A DNA stretch of 60,856 nt from positions 1 through 60,856 of the forward strand of contig CAJYQL010000078.1 of the NCBI GenBank assembly GCA_913776965.1, written 5' to 3'. Under the pieces are notes generated by a model. It was not told the origin of the DNA, searched no databases, and saw nothing but the letters and a program-made list of their open reading frames with translations. Position 1 is the first letter of the stretch. Every line of letters begins with the position of its first letter. Both the position numbers and the translations under genes were made by a program. Below are positions 54,274 through 60,856 of the stretch, in pieces. The stretch comes from an uncultured Xylophilus sp. (GTDB lineage Bacteria; Pseudomonadota; Gammaproteobacteria; Burkholderiales; Burkholderiaceae_C).

Positions 54274-54395
54274 GCGCTGCCCCTCCCCGCGCGTGCGGCC
54301 GTGCGGGCGCACACGCGGGTTCGCCGATGCCGGCCGCCGCGCAGTGCCTGCCAGCGCGTCCGTGTCTTCCCCCTTTTTCTGACCCCCGACTGCCC

Positions 54396-54977
54396 ATGAT
54401 CGTCCTCGTCGACCAGGACGGCGTTCTCGCCGATTTCGAACAGGCCTTTTTCCAGGCGTGGTCCGCGGCCGGCCATCCGTGGCCCGCGATCCCGCCTGCG
54501 GCCCGGCGCAGCTTCTACGTGCGCGATGACTATCCGCTCGCGGCGCGGCCGCAGGTCGAGGCGATCTACACCGCCCCCGGCTTTTACCGTGGCCTGCCGC
54601 CGGTGGCGGGGGCGGTCGCGGCGCTGCAGCGCATGTTGGCGCTCGGCATCGACGTGCGCATCTGCACCTCGCCGCTCGGCGCGTACCGGCACTGCGTGCT
54701 CGAGAAGTACGAGTGGGTGGACGAACACCTCGGCCTCGACTTCGTCGCCCGCATGGTGGTCACCAAGGACAAGACGATCGTGCGCGGCGACGTGCTGATC
54801 GACGACAAGCCGACGATCGAGGGCGCCTGCGTGCCGGAATGGACGCAGCTGGTGTTCGACCAGCCCTACAACCGGCAGGCGACGGCGCGGCGGATCGACT
54901 GGAACACCTGGGAAGCGGTGCTGCGGCCGGACGGTCCGACCAGCGGTGCGCCGGGCATCGGCGCCGGCCGCGCCTGA
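54396..54977 (+). CDS. 5'(3')-deoxyribonucleotidase-like HAD phosphatase
   Basis: A 193-residue HAD enzyme. The nucleophile motif is DQDGVLADF (Asp6 and Asp8), then ICTSPLG, the phosphate-binding Thr and Ser, and the Lys/Asp region VTKDKTIVRGDVLIDDKP. It follows NT5C-type 5'-nucleotidases that dephosphorylate deoxynucleotides. It lies 122 bp beyond the DUF502 gene, on the same strand. Confidence 0.9.
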   Translation: MIVLVDQDGVLADFEQAFFQAWSAAGHPWPAIPPAARRSFYVRDDYPLAARPQVEAIYTAPGFYRGLPPVAGAVAALQRMLALGIDVRICTSPLGAYRHCVLEKYEWVDEHLGLDFVARMVVTKDKTIVRGDVLIDDKPTIEGACVPEWTQLVFDQPYNRQATARRIDWNTWEAVLRPDGPTSGAPGIGAGRA

Positions 54978-55010
54978 CGGCCGGCGGCGCGACCGCGCAC
55001 GCGGGCAGGT

Positions 55011-55436
55011 TCAGCCCGCGTCGAACAGCCCGCCCTCGTCCAGCAGGTCGTAGGCGATCTGCGGGCAGCGCTCCAGCGCGACGCGGATCGCGGCCGGGAT
55101 GTTCTGCCGGGTCTTCTTGCACAGGCCCGGCTGGTCGAGTACCAGGATCGTGATGCCCTTCAGGCTGCGCACTTCCCGCGGACCGGGGCCGATGCGCAGC
55201 CGCAGGCCGAGCTGCTGCTCCATGCGGGCCTCGATGCGGCGCAGCTCGGCCAGGCTCTGGACGTTCTCCAGCCGCTGCAGCAGCCGGCGCTCTTCCTCGC
55301 GGGTGAGGAGCAGCACCCGCAGGTCGGCACCGGTTGTGGAGAGCAGGGCGTCGCGGTCGCAGACGCAGGCGCCCGGCGGGCACTCGGTGCGCAACGGTGG
55401 CAATGCAGGCAGGGACGGCGGCAGGAGCGAGGACAT
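55011..55436 (-). CDS. Conserved hypothetical protein with N-terminal Cys cluster
   Basis: A 141-residue protein without a recognisable domain. Early features are CPPGACVCDRDALL (three Cys close together) and an acidic helical segment (TREEERRLLQRLENVQSLAELRRIEARM). It ends with LCKKTRQNIPAAIRVALERC and ALERCPQIAYDLLDEGGLF. It may bind a metal or iron-sulfur cluster through the N-terminal Cys; this is inference. The ATG at 55436 sits in a region that is in another frame's shadow. It is convergent with the nucleotidase. Confidence 0.7.
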   Translation of the reverse strand: MSSLLPPSLPALPPLRTECPPGACVCDRDALLSTTGADLRVLLLTREEERRLLQRLENVQSLAELRRIEARMEQQLGLRLRIGPGPREVRSLKGITILVLDQPGLCKKTRQNIPAAIRVALERCPQIAYDLLDEGGLFDAG

Positions 55437-55567
55437 GGCGTCGGTCGGCGGAGCGGGTGCCGGTGCCGGGCGGCACGGTCGGGCCGCCCGATTCTCGGGC
55501 CTCGGCCGCCGTACCTGCTGTACAGCCGGGCAATGTCCCCTGCGGACCGGCCGGCCCGCAGGCGCCG

Positions 55568-56890
55568 TCAGCGCTGCGGCATGTCCTTCGCGCCGTAGCC
55601 CAGGCTGACCGTCGCATCGCCGGGGATCGGCGGCATGGTGGCGTTCCAGGCCTCCCAGTCGGCGCGCATCGCGGCCAGCCGTTCGGGGGCCCGTGTGGCG
55701 AGGTTGGCGCGTTCGCGTTCGTCGGCCGACAGGTCGAACAGGTAGTCGTGGCCGTCGACCCGCAGGTATTTCCAGACGCCGTCGCGCAGCGCCCGCTGGC
55801 CGCGGTGGTTCATGCGCCAGTAGAGGCGGTGGTCGTCCAGGCGGTGCGTCGCATCGCGCAGCAGCGGCAGCAGCGACACGCCGTCGAGCGGCCAGTCCGG
55901 ATCCGGCGCGGCGCCGGCGGCGTCGAGCACGGTGGCGCTCCAGTCCATCGTCATGCAGGGCTGGTCGCTGGTGCCGCCGGCGGCGATGGCGGCCGGCCAG
56001 TGGGCGATCCAGGGCACGCGGATGCCGCCTTCGGTCAGGTCCATCTTGCCGCCGACCAGCGGCCAGTTGTCGGAGAAGCGTTCGCCGCCGTTGTCGCTGG
56101 TGAAGACGATCAGCGTGTCGTCGAGGATGCCGTGGCGCTCCAGGGCCCGGGCGATCCAGCCGATGCCCTCGTCCATGTGGTGAATCATGCGGCGGTAGGT
56201 GTGGACGTTGCCGCCGTGCAGGTGGAACAGGTTGCCCGCCACGGTGGGCGCGACCGCGCCGTCGTCGCGCGTCTCCCAGGGCCAATGGGGCGCGGTGTAG
56301 TGCAGGCTCAGGAAGAAGGGCGTCGTGGCGGCATCGGCGGCCATGCGGTCCACGTATTCGACCGCGCGGCGCGACAGCAGGTCGGTCAGGTAGCCGTCCT
56401 GCGCGCATTCGGTCTCGTCGAGCCACAGGTCGTGGGTGCCGCGGCTGTCGCAGTGGGTGAAGTAGTCCACGCCGCCCGACATCGGGCCGAAAAATTCCTC
56501 GTAGCCCGAACGCAGCGGCCCGAAGTGGGGCGGGTAGCCGAGGTGCCACTTGCCCACCAGCGCAGTGCGGTAGCCGGCGGCGCGCAGCCGCGAGGCGACG
56601 GTCGGCTGCTCCGGCGGCAGGCCGAGCGCCGGGTTGCCGCGGCTGTCGCTGCGGATCGGCTCCTCGGCCGCGCCGCGCAGCCGGTACTGCCAGCGGCCGG
56701 TCGCGAGCGCGAAGCGGGTCGGCGAGCAGACCGGCGAGTTGGCATACCCCTGCGTCAGCCGCAGCCCGCCCGCGGCCAGCCGGTCGAGCACTGGTGAGAT
56801 CGGCTCTCGGCCGCCGTAGCAGCCCAGGTCGGCATAGCCGAGGTCGTCGGCGACGATGAAGACGATGTTCGGGCGGCGCGGCCGGGTCAT
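55568..56890 (-). CDS. Type I sulfatase (Cys-type, formylglycine-dependent)
   Basis: A 440-residue sulfatase. Metal ligands are in IVADDLGYADLG (Asp15 and Asp16). The formylglycine site is Cys55 in CSPTRFALATGRW. A Lys/His (GKWHLG) and the C-terminal FTSDNGG metal motif complete it. No signal peptide is visible, so it probably acts in the cytoplasm. The ATG (56890) overlaps the stop of the upstream Bug gene by four bases, so import and desulfation of a sulfate ester are coupled. The substrate is unknown. Confidence 0.95.
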   Translation of the reverse strand: MTRPRRPNIVFIVADDLGYADLGCYGGREPISPVLDRLAAGGLRLTQGYANSPVCSPTRFALATGRWQYRLRGAAEEPIRSDSRGNPALGLPPEQPTVASRLRAAGYRTALVGKWHLGYPPHFGPLRSGYEEFFGPMSGGVDYFTHCDSRGTHDLWLDETECAQDGYLTDLLSRRAVEYVDRMAADAATTPFFLSLHYTAPHWPWETRDDGAVAPTVAGNLFHLHGGNVHTYRRMIHHMDEGIGWIARALERHGILDDTLIVFTSDNGGERFSDNWPLVGGKMDLTEGGIRVPWIAHWPAAIAAGGTSDQPCMTMDWSATVLDAAGAAPDPDWPLDGVSLLPLLRDATHRLDDHRLYWRMNHRGQRALRDGVWKYLRVDGHDYLFDLSADERERANLATRAPERLAAMRADWEAWNATMPPIPGDATVSLGYGAKDMPQR

Positions 56891-57879
56891 GGCTGGTAGC
56901 CGGACTTTTGAACGACCGGCGCCCACTGCGCCCGGTAGGCCTTCAGCATCGCCACGGTCTGCGCCTGGGTGCTCACCACCGGCACCAGCTTGCCGTCGGC
57001 GAAGCGGCGCTGCACCTCGGGGTCCTGCATGGCGGTGCGGATCGCGTCCGCCAGGCGGGCGACCTTGTCGGCGGGCATCGTGGCCGGTGCGAAGAAGGTG
57101 TTCCAGCCGGTGGCGACGATGTCGATGCCGGCCTCCTTGAAGGTGGGGATCGACGGCGCGAAGGGCGAGCGCTTGGCACCCGACATCGCCAGCACCCGGA
57201 TGCGGCCGGCCTCGTGCGGCGCGACCACCGTGTCGAAGGTGTCGATCGCCACCGGCACCTGGCCGCCCATCAGATCGGTCATCAGCGGACCGGAGCCCTT
57301 GTAGCCGACGATCTCGGCGCGGGTGCCGGCACGCTCGCCGAGCATCAGCCCGAAGAAGTGCGGCAGGCTGCCGGTGGCCGGCACGCCGAAGTTCGCCTTC
57401 TCGGGGTTGGCGCGCAGCCAGGCCATCAGGTGGCCGAGCTCGCGCACCGGCACTGCCTGCGCCACCGCGAGGGCGAACTCGTATTCGTTGACCTGCGACA
57501 CCGGCACGAAGTCGCGCTCCGGGTCGTAGCCGTTGTCCTTGAAGACCAGCGGCGCGACCACCATCACCGCCGGGTTGGCGAGCATCAGCACGTTCTGGCC
57601 GGCCGGCGTAGCGCGCGTCTGCTGCGCGGCGAGCCGGCCGCCGGCGCCGGGCTTGTTCTCGACGATCACCGGCACGCCGAGCGAGGCCTGCAGCTTGTCG
57701 CCGACGATGCGAGCGACGCGGTCGTTGGCGCCGCCGGGCGGATAGCCGACCACCAGGCGCAGCGGGCCGCCCTCGAGCGGCGCGGCCGTGGGCTGGGCGC
57801 GCAGGGCGGGCGTGGCCGCCAGGGCGAGAGTCGCCGCGGCACAGGCCAGGGTCAGGCGGCGGGAAAGGGTCGGGCGCAT
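56887..57879 (-). CDS. Bug/TctC-family periplasmic binding protein
   Basis: A 330-residue Bug protein. The signal peptide is LTLACAAATLALAATPALRA; ligand loops are LVVGYPPGGANDRVARIV, VIVENKPGAGGRLAAQ and VGYKGSGPLMTDLMGG. It is translationally coupled to the sulfatase and divergent from a MarR regulator, so the ligand may be a sulfated or aromatic organic acid. This is inference from context. Confidence 0.95.
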   Translation of the reverse strand: MRPTLSRRLTLACAAATLALAATPALRAQPTAAPLEGGPLRLVVGYPPGGANDRVARIVGDKLQASLGVPVIVENKPGAGGRLAAQQTRATPAGQNVLMLANPAVMVVAPLVFKDNGYDPERDFVPVSQVNEYEFALAVAQAVPVRELGHLMAWLRANPEKANFGVPATGSLPHFFGLMLGERAGTRAEIVGYKGSGPLMTDLMGGQVPVAIDTFDTVVAPHEAGRIRVLAMSGAKRSPFAPSIPTFKEAGIDIVATGWNTFFAPATMPADKVARLADAIRTAMQDPEVQRRFADGKLVPVVSTQAQTVAMLKAYRAQWAPVVQKSGYQP

Positions 57880-57936
57880 CGGGGGCTCCTGGATTCGGGG
57901 GGCGGCGTGGGCGCACTCTAGGGCCGCGACAATCGA

Positions 57937-57949
57937 TTGATCAAATCAA
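57937..57949. promoter_or_regulatory. TTGAT-CAA-ATCAA inverted repeat, candidate MarR operator
   Basis: TTGAT (57937-57941) and ATCAA (57945-57949) form a 5-bp inverted repeat in the 90-bp gap between the Bug and MarR genes, just 20 bp before the MarR start. AT-rich dyads of this kind are typical MarR targets. Confidence 0.55.
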
Positions 57950-57969
57950 CCATCGCCGAGACAAACCCG

Positions 57970-58470
57970 ATGCTGGAGCCGCCCCGCGCGCTGGAAGACC
58001 TGCTGCTCTACCGCCTGAGCCGGCTGCAGGCGGTGGCCGGCGGCATGGTGCTGCGGCTGTGCGAAGGCCGCTTCGGCATCACCCGGCGCGAATGGCGGCT
58101 GCTGCTGGTGCTGGCCGACCGGGGCACGCTCGGCTCCTCGGCGCTGGCCGACGCGGCGCAGCTCGACCGGGCGCGCACGTCCCGCGCCATCGGCTCGCTG
58201 GTGGAGAAGCAGCTGGTCGCGCGCACCGCCATGCCGGGCGACCGCCGGCAGGTGATGCTGGCCCTCACCGCCGAGGGCCGCCGGCTGCATGCGCAGCTGT
58301 TCCCGCTGGTGGCACGGCTGCAGCACGACCTGCTGGCCGCCCTCGATCCGGCGGCGGTCGCGGCGCTGGACGCAGCGCTCGCACGGCTGCAGGCGCAGGC
58401 CGAGGCGCTGGCCGCGACCGCCGCGCTGCCCAAGGCCAACCGGCGTCGCCGGCCGCCGGTTGCTCCTTAA
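57970..58470 (+). CDS. MarR-family transcriptional regulator
   Basis: A 166-residue winged-helix regulator. FGITRREWRLLLVLADRGTLGSSALADAAQLDRARTSRAI covers helices 2-4, and the wing MPGDRRQVMLALTAEGRRL is characteristic. The start at 57970 is preferred over an upstream TTG because the inverted repeat lies before it. It is divergent from the sulfatase/Bug pair and likely represses it. Confidence 0.92.
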   Translation: MLEPPRALEDLLLYRLSRLQAVAGGMVLRLCEGRFGITRREWRLLLVLADRGTLGSSALADAAQLDRARTSRAIGSLVEKQLVARTAMPGDRRQVMLALTAEGRRLHAQLFPLVARLQHDLLAALDPAAVAALDAALARLQAQAEALAATAALPKANRRRRPPVAP

Positions 58471-58471
58471 G

Positions 58472-58515
58472 TGATAGCTGGATGCGCAGGCAGGGCCTGC
58501 GCTACAGGCACTTCT
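58472..58515. repeat. Dispersed palindromic repeat
   Basis: GCGCAGG (58484-58490) and CCTGCGC (58496-58502) enclose a five-base loop, with GATAGCTGGA to the left. It sits between the marR and cueR genes. Confidence 0.7.
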
Positions 58516-58526
58516 TTATCTGAAAT

Positions 58527-58970
58527 TCAGCGCGGAGCGGGCCCGGCGAGGTCGTCGAGGATCGGGCAGTCCGGCCGGGCATCGCCCTGGCAGCAGGCGA
58601 CCAGCCCTGCCAGGGTGCGCTGCATCGCCTGCAGGTCGGCGATGCGCCGCGCCAGGTCGTCCACATGGGCTTGGGCGATATGCCGCACCTGGGCGCTGGC
58701 CCGCGCACGGTCGTGCCAGAGGCCGACCAGGTCGGCGATCTCGGGCATCGAGAAGCCCAGCGCCCGGGCCCGGCGAATGAAGCGCAGGGTGTGCACCTCG
58801 CGCGGGCCGTACTGGCGGTAGCCGCCTGCGCTGCGCGGCACCGGCGGCAGCAGGCCGAGCGCCTCGTAGTGCCGCACCATGCGCACCGACACGCCCGAGC
58901 GCCGGGCGGCTTCGCCGATCGAGGCGGCTGGGCCGGTGTCCGCCTCGTCGGTGGCGACAAGGGCGGTCAT
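58527..58970 (-). CDS. cueR: MerR-family copper-responsive regulator (CueR-like)
   Basis: A 147-residue MerR regulator. The N-terminal HTH has IGEAARRSGVSVRMVRHYEALGLL. The dimerisation helix is followed by a metal-binding loop CCQGDARPDCP: Cys127 and Cys135 match the CueR spacing for Cu(I), Ag(I) or Au(I), with an additional Cys126. It lies directly downstream of copZ on the same strand (4-base gap) and near the copA promoter. Confidence 0.93.
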   Translation of the reverse strand: MTALVATDEADTGPAASIGEAARRSGVSVRMVRHYEALGLLPPVPRSAGGYRQYGPREVHTLRFIRRARALGFSMPEIADLVGLWHDRARASAQVRHIAQAHVDDLARRIADLQAMQRTLAGLVACCQGDARPDCPILDDLAGPAPR

Positions 58971-58974
58971 CGGC

Positions 58975-59169
58975 TCAGGCGGCGCGGTAGCCGGCGTTCT
59001 CGATCGCCAGCCGCACGCTGTCGCGCGGATGCTCGGTCAGTACCGCGACGTGGCCGGTGCCGACGTCCACGGTGACCTGGGCGGAGGGGTCGATCGCCTG
59101 CACGGCGTCGGTGACGGCCTGCGCGCAGTGGGCACAGCTCATGCCGTCGACCTGGAACTGGAGGTTCAT
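58975..59169 (-). CDS. copZ: Copper chaperone CopZ-like HMA protein
   Basis: A 64-residue heavy-metal-associated domain with VDGMSCAHCAQAV, the CxxC copper-binding loop. It carries Cu(I) to the CopA ATPase encoded divergently. The ATG at 59169 begins MNLQFQVDG, the usual length for CopZ; the open frame extending upstream is not credible. It is transcribed with cueR. Confidence 0.95.
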   Translation of the reverse strand: MNLQFQVDGMSCAHCAQAVTDAVQAIDPSAQVTVDVGTGHVAVLTEHPRDSVRLAIENAGYRAA

Positions 59170-59251
59170 GGGAAAGGCTCCTGGGAGGGGAAAACGAGGG
59201 TGGGCAACGAGTCTCGACCCTGACGCCCGCCGGGCCGACGACGCGCCGGAC

Positions 59252-59282
59252 TTGACCCTGCCATGGTGTGAGGCTTTAGCCT
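59252..59282 (+). promoter_or_regulatory. CueR-type promoter of copA with long spacer
   Basis: The -35 hexamer TTGACC (59252-59257) is followed by a 19-bp spacer containing the dyad ACCCTG-CCATGG-TGTGAGGCT (59255-59275), then TAGCCT (59277-59282) as the -10. Spacers of 19-20 bp with a central palindrome are characteristic of MerR-family activated promoters. The -10 ends seven bases before the copA ATG. Confidence 0.7.
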
Positions 59283-59288
59283 GTGGGC

Positions 59289-60792
59289 ATGGCACCTTCT
59301 TCGTCCTCTCCTCTGTCGCCCGATCCGGTTGCCCCGACTGGCGCGCCGCCGGCGACATTCGACCTGTCCATCGGCGGCATGACCTGCGCCTCCTGCGTGG
59401 CGCGGGTCGAGCGGGCGCTTCGGGCCGCACCCGGCGTGGCCGAGGCCAGCGTGAACCTGGCGACCGAGACAGCGCGCATCACCGCCGGTCCGGGCGCGGC
59501 GGTCGCCGATGCGGACTGGCAGGCGCGCCTGCGGCGGACGGTGCGCGATGCCGGCTACGCGCCGCGCAGCCCCGACGAGGCGGCCCGCGCCGCGGCGCAG
59601 ACCGGACCGTGGACCGGCTTCGCGCCGGTGGCCGCCGGACTGCTGCTGTCGGCCCCGCTGGTGGCGCCGATGCTGCTCGCGCCCTTCGGCCTGCACCTGC
59701 TGCTGCCGGCCTGGCTGCAGCTGCTGCTGGCCGCGCCGGTGCAGCTCGGCCTGGGCGCACACTTCTACCGGGCCGGCTGGCATGCGGTGCGGGCCGGCGC
59801 CGGCAACATGGACCTGCTGGTGGCGCTCGGCACCTCGGCGGCGTTCGGGCTGTCGCTGTGGCTGTGGGCGACGGCGGCGCCGGGGGACATGCCGCACCTG
59901 TACTTCGAAACGTCGGCGGTGGTCGTCACGCTGGTTCGGTTCGGCAAATGGCTGGAGGCCCGCACCAAGCGCGGCACCACCGCGGCGATCCGCGCGCTGC
60001 AGGCGCTGCGGCCCGACACCGCCCGCGTGCTGCGGCGCGGCAAGGAAGTGGTGCTGCCCGCCGCGGAACTGCTACCGGGCGACCGCGTGATCGTGCTGCC
60101 GGGCGAGCGTTTCCCGGCCGACGGCACGCTGGAGGAAGGCCGCAGCCAGGCCGACGAATCGCTGCTGACCGGCGAGCCGCTGCCGCTGGACAAGCAGCCG
60201 GGCGACCGCCTGACCGGCGGCGCGGTCAACGGCGACGGCCGCATCGTGATGGCGGTGACGGCCACCGGCGCGGAAACGGTGCTGGCGCGCATCGTGCGGC
60301 TGGTCGAGGATGCGCAGGCCACCAAGCCGCCGCTGCAGCGGCTGGTGGACCGGGTGGCGGCGGTGTTCGTGCCGACGGTGCTCGGGATCGCGGCGCTGAC
60401 CGCGGCCGGCTGGTGGCTCGCCGGCGCGGGCGCCGAGGCGGCGCTGGTGCATGCGGTGGCGGTGCTGGTGATCGCCTGCCCGTGCGCGCTCGGCCTCGCG
60501 ACGCCGGCGGCGCTGATGGCCGGCACCGGCGCCGCCGCCCGGCGCGGCATCCTGGTGCGCGACGCCGAGGCGCTGGAGCGCGCCCGCCGCGTCGATACCG
60601 TGGCCTTCGACAAGACCGGCACGCTGACGCTCGGCCGGCCGCGGCTGCTCGGCGTGCATCCGGTGCCGGGCGCGGATGCCGGTGCGCTGCTGCGGGCCGC
60701 GGCGGCGCTGCAGGCGGGCAGCGAGCATCCGCTGGCGCGGGCGGTGCTGGCGGCGGTGGCCGAACGTGCGGACCACGCGGCGGGTGCGATCG
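59289..60792 (+). CDS. copA: P1B-type copper-translocating ATPase CopA, 3' truncated at the contig end
   Basis: At least 501 residues are present. One HMA domain (GGMTCASC, Cys33 and Cys36), TM helices, the actuator loop DESLLTGEPLP, the ion site CPC (Cys397-Cys399 in IACPCALGLATPAALMAGTG) and the phosphorylation motif DKTGTLT (Asp441) are clear. The nucleotide-binding domain starts, with SEHPLARAV, but the gene ends abruptly at 60792, where adapter sequence begins. The final residues IGRAHV of the frame come from the adapter, not the protein. It is divergent from copZ-cueR. Confidence 0.95.
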
Positions 60793-60856
60793 AGATCGGA
60801 AGAGCACACGTCTGAACTCCAGTCACTGGAGCTGATCTCGTATGCCGTCTTCTGCT
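60793..60856. other. Illumina TruSeq adapter and index (assembly artefact)
   Basis: AGATCGGAAGAGCACACGTC at 60793 begins the standard TruSeq Read 1 3' adapter, which continues to 60826. An 8-base index TGGAGCTG (60827-60834) and the P7 flank ATCTCGTATGCCGTCTTCTG follow. This is unremoved library sequence, not genomic DNA. It should be trimmed, and any ORF running through it discarded. Confidence 0.99.

Noticed and set aside
1-60792. tRNA, rRNA or insertion sequence genes
   Set aside because: No cloverleaf, rRNA conserved blocks, transposase or terminal inverted repeats with target duplication were recognised.
60793-60835. Protein tails such as IGRAHV and RKSTRLNSSH at the right edge
   Set aside because: They are translations of adapter sequence, not peptides of the organism.

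Overview
The window is a high-GC (about 70% or more by eye), gene-dense stretch of a betaproteobacterial chromosome, most likely Burkholderiales/Comamonadaceae (Variovorax/Xylophilus-like). The clues are four Bug/TctC-type binding proteins lying away from any TctAB permease, DUF3820, DUF502 and Spy-like genes, a fused UdgX/DUF4130 protein next to an SplB-like radical SAM gene, a TonB receptor-PiuC-PepSY-cytochrome b561 cluster, and a dispersed family of short extragenic palindromes. There is no rRNA, tRNA, CRISPR array or transposase gene. The sequence is the right-hand end of an assembly contig: the last 64 bases are Illumina adapter with an index, not genome.

1-9.7 kb holds small housekeeping and stress genes: a LysR fragment, cupin, DUF3820, YciH, SlyD, an Rrf2 regulator overlapping a thioredoxin-reductase-like enzyme, a GST divergent from a WYL regulator, pirin, a membrane histidine kinase, a GGCT-like protein, a Lys/Met/Asp repeat protein and an OmpR-type response regulator. 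9.9-19.1 kb carries a nitroreductase coupled to a DUF2254 membrane protein, SDR, YghU-like GST, a ClpP-like protease, a ROK sugar kinase, a ClC channel, and a Bug protein divergent from a GntR regulator across a perfect palindrome. 19.1-30.1 kb has a UvrA2-type ABC protein with a palindromic repeat in its reading frame, 3-methyladenine glycosylase, a catalase-fold protein, a class I amidohydrolase, a chemoreceptor, an MFS exporter, a PHB-depolymerase-like esterase and a ribbon-helix-helix regulator with a 38-bp nested palindrome at its start codon.

30.1-42.3 kb contains a 660-residue protein of unknown function; a catabolic unit of LysR, CoA-transferase, HMG-CoA-lyase-like enzyme and Bug protein; the UdgX fusion; a radical SAM gene broken by an in-frame amber codon; and another Bug protein with a YrdC-like protein. 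The catabolic unit is flanked by two directly repeated, colinear elements of about 200 bp with origin-like features: a pyrimidine tract, TAG triplets and DnaA-box-like nonamers at fixed spacing. This duplicated element is the most unusual structure in the window.

42.4-60.8 kb holds a ybhPON-like operon (nuclease/phosphatase, cardiolipin synthase, UPF0104), PagL, two secreted proteins, RdgC, a Fur-box-preceded iron-uptake cluster, an HPF/RaiA-like protein, DUF502, a 5'-nucleotidase, a sulfatase coupled to a Bug protein and divergent from a MarR regulator, and the copper module cueR-copZ/copA. copA is cut by the contig end.
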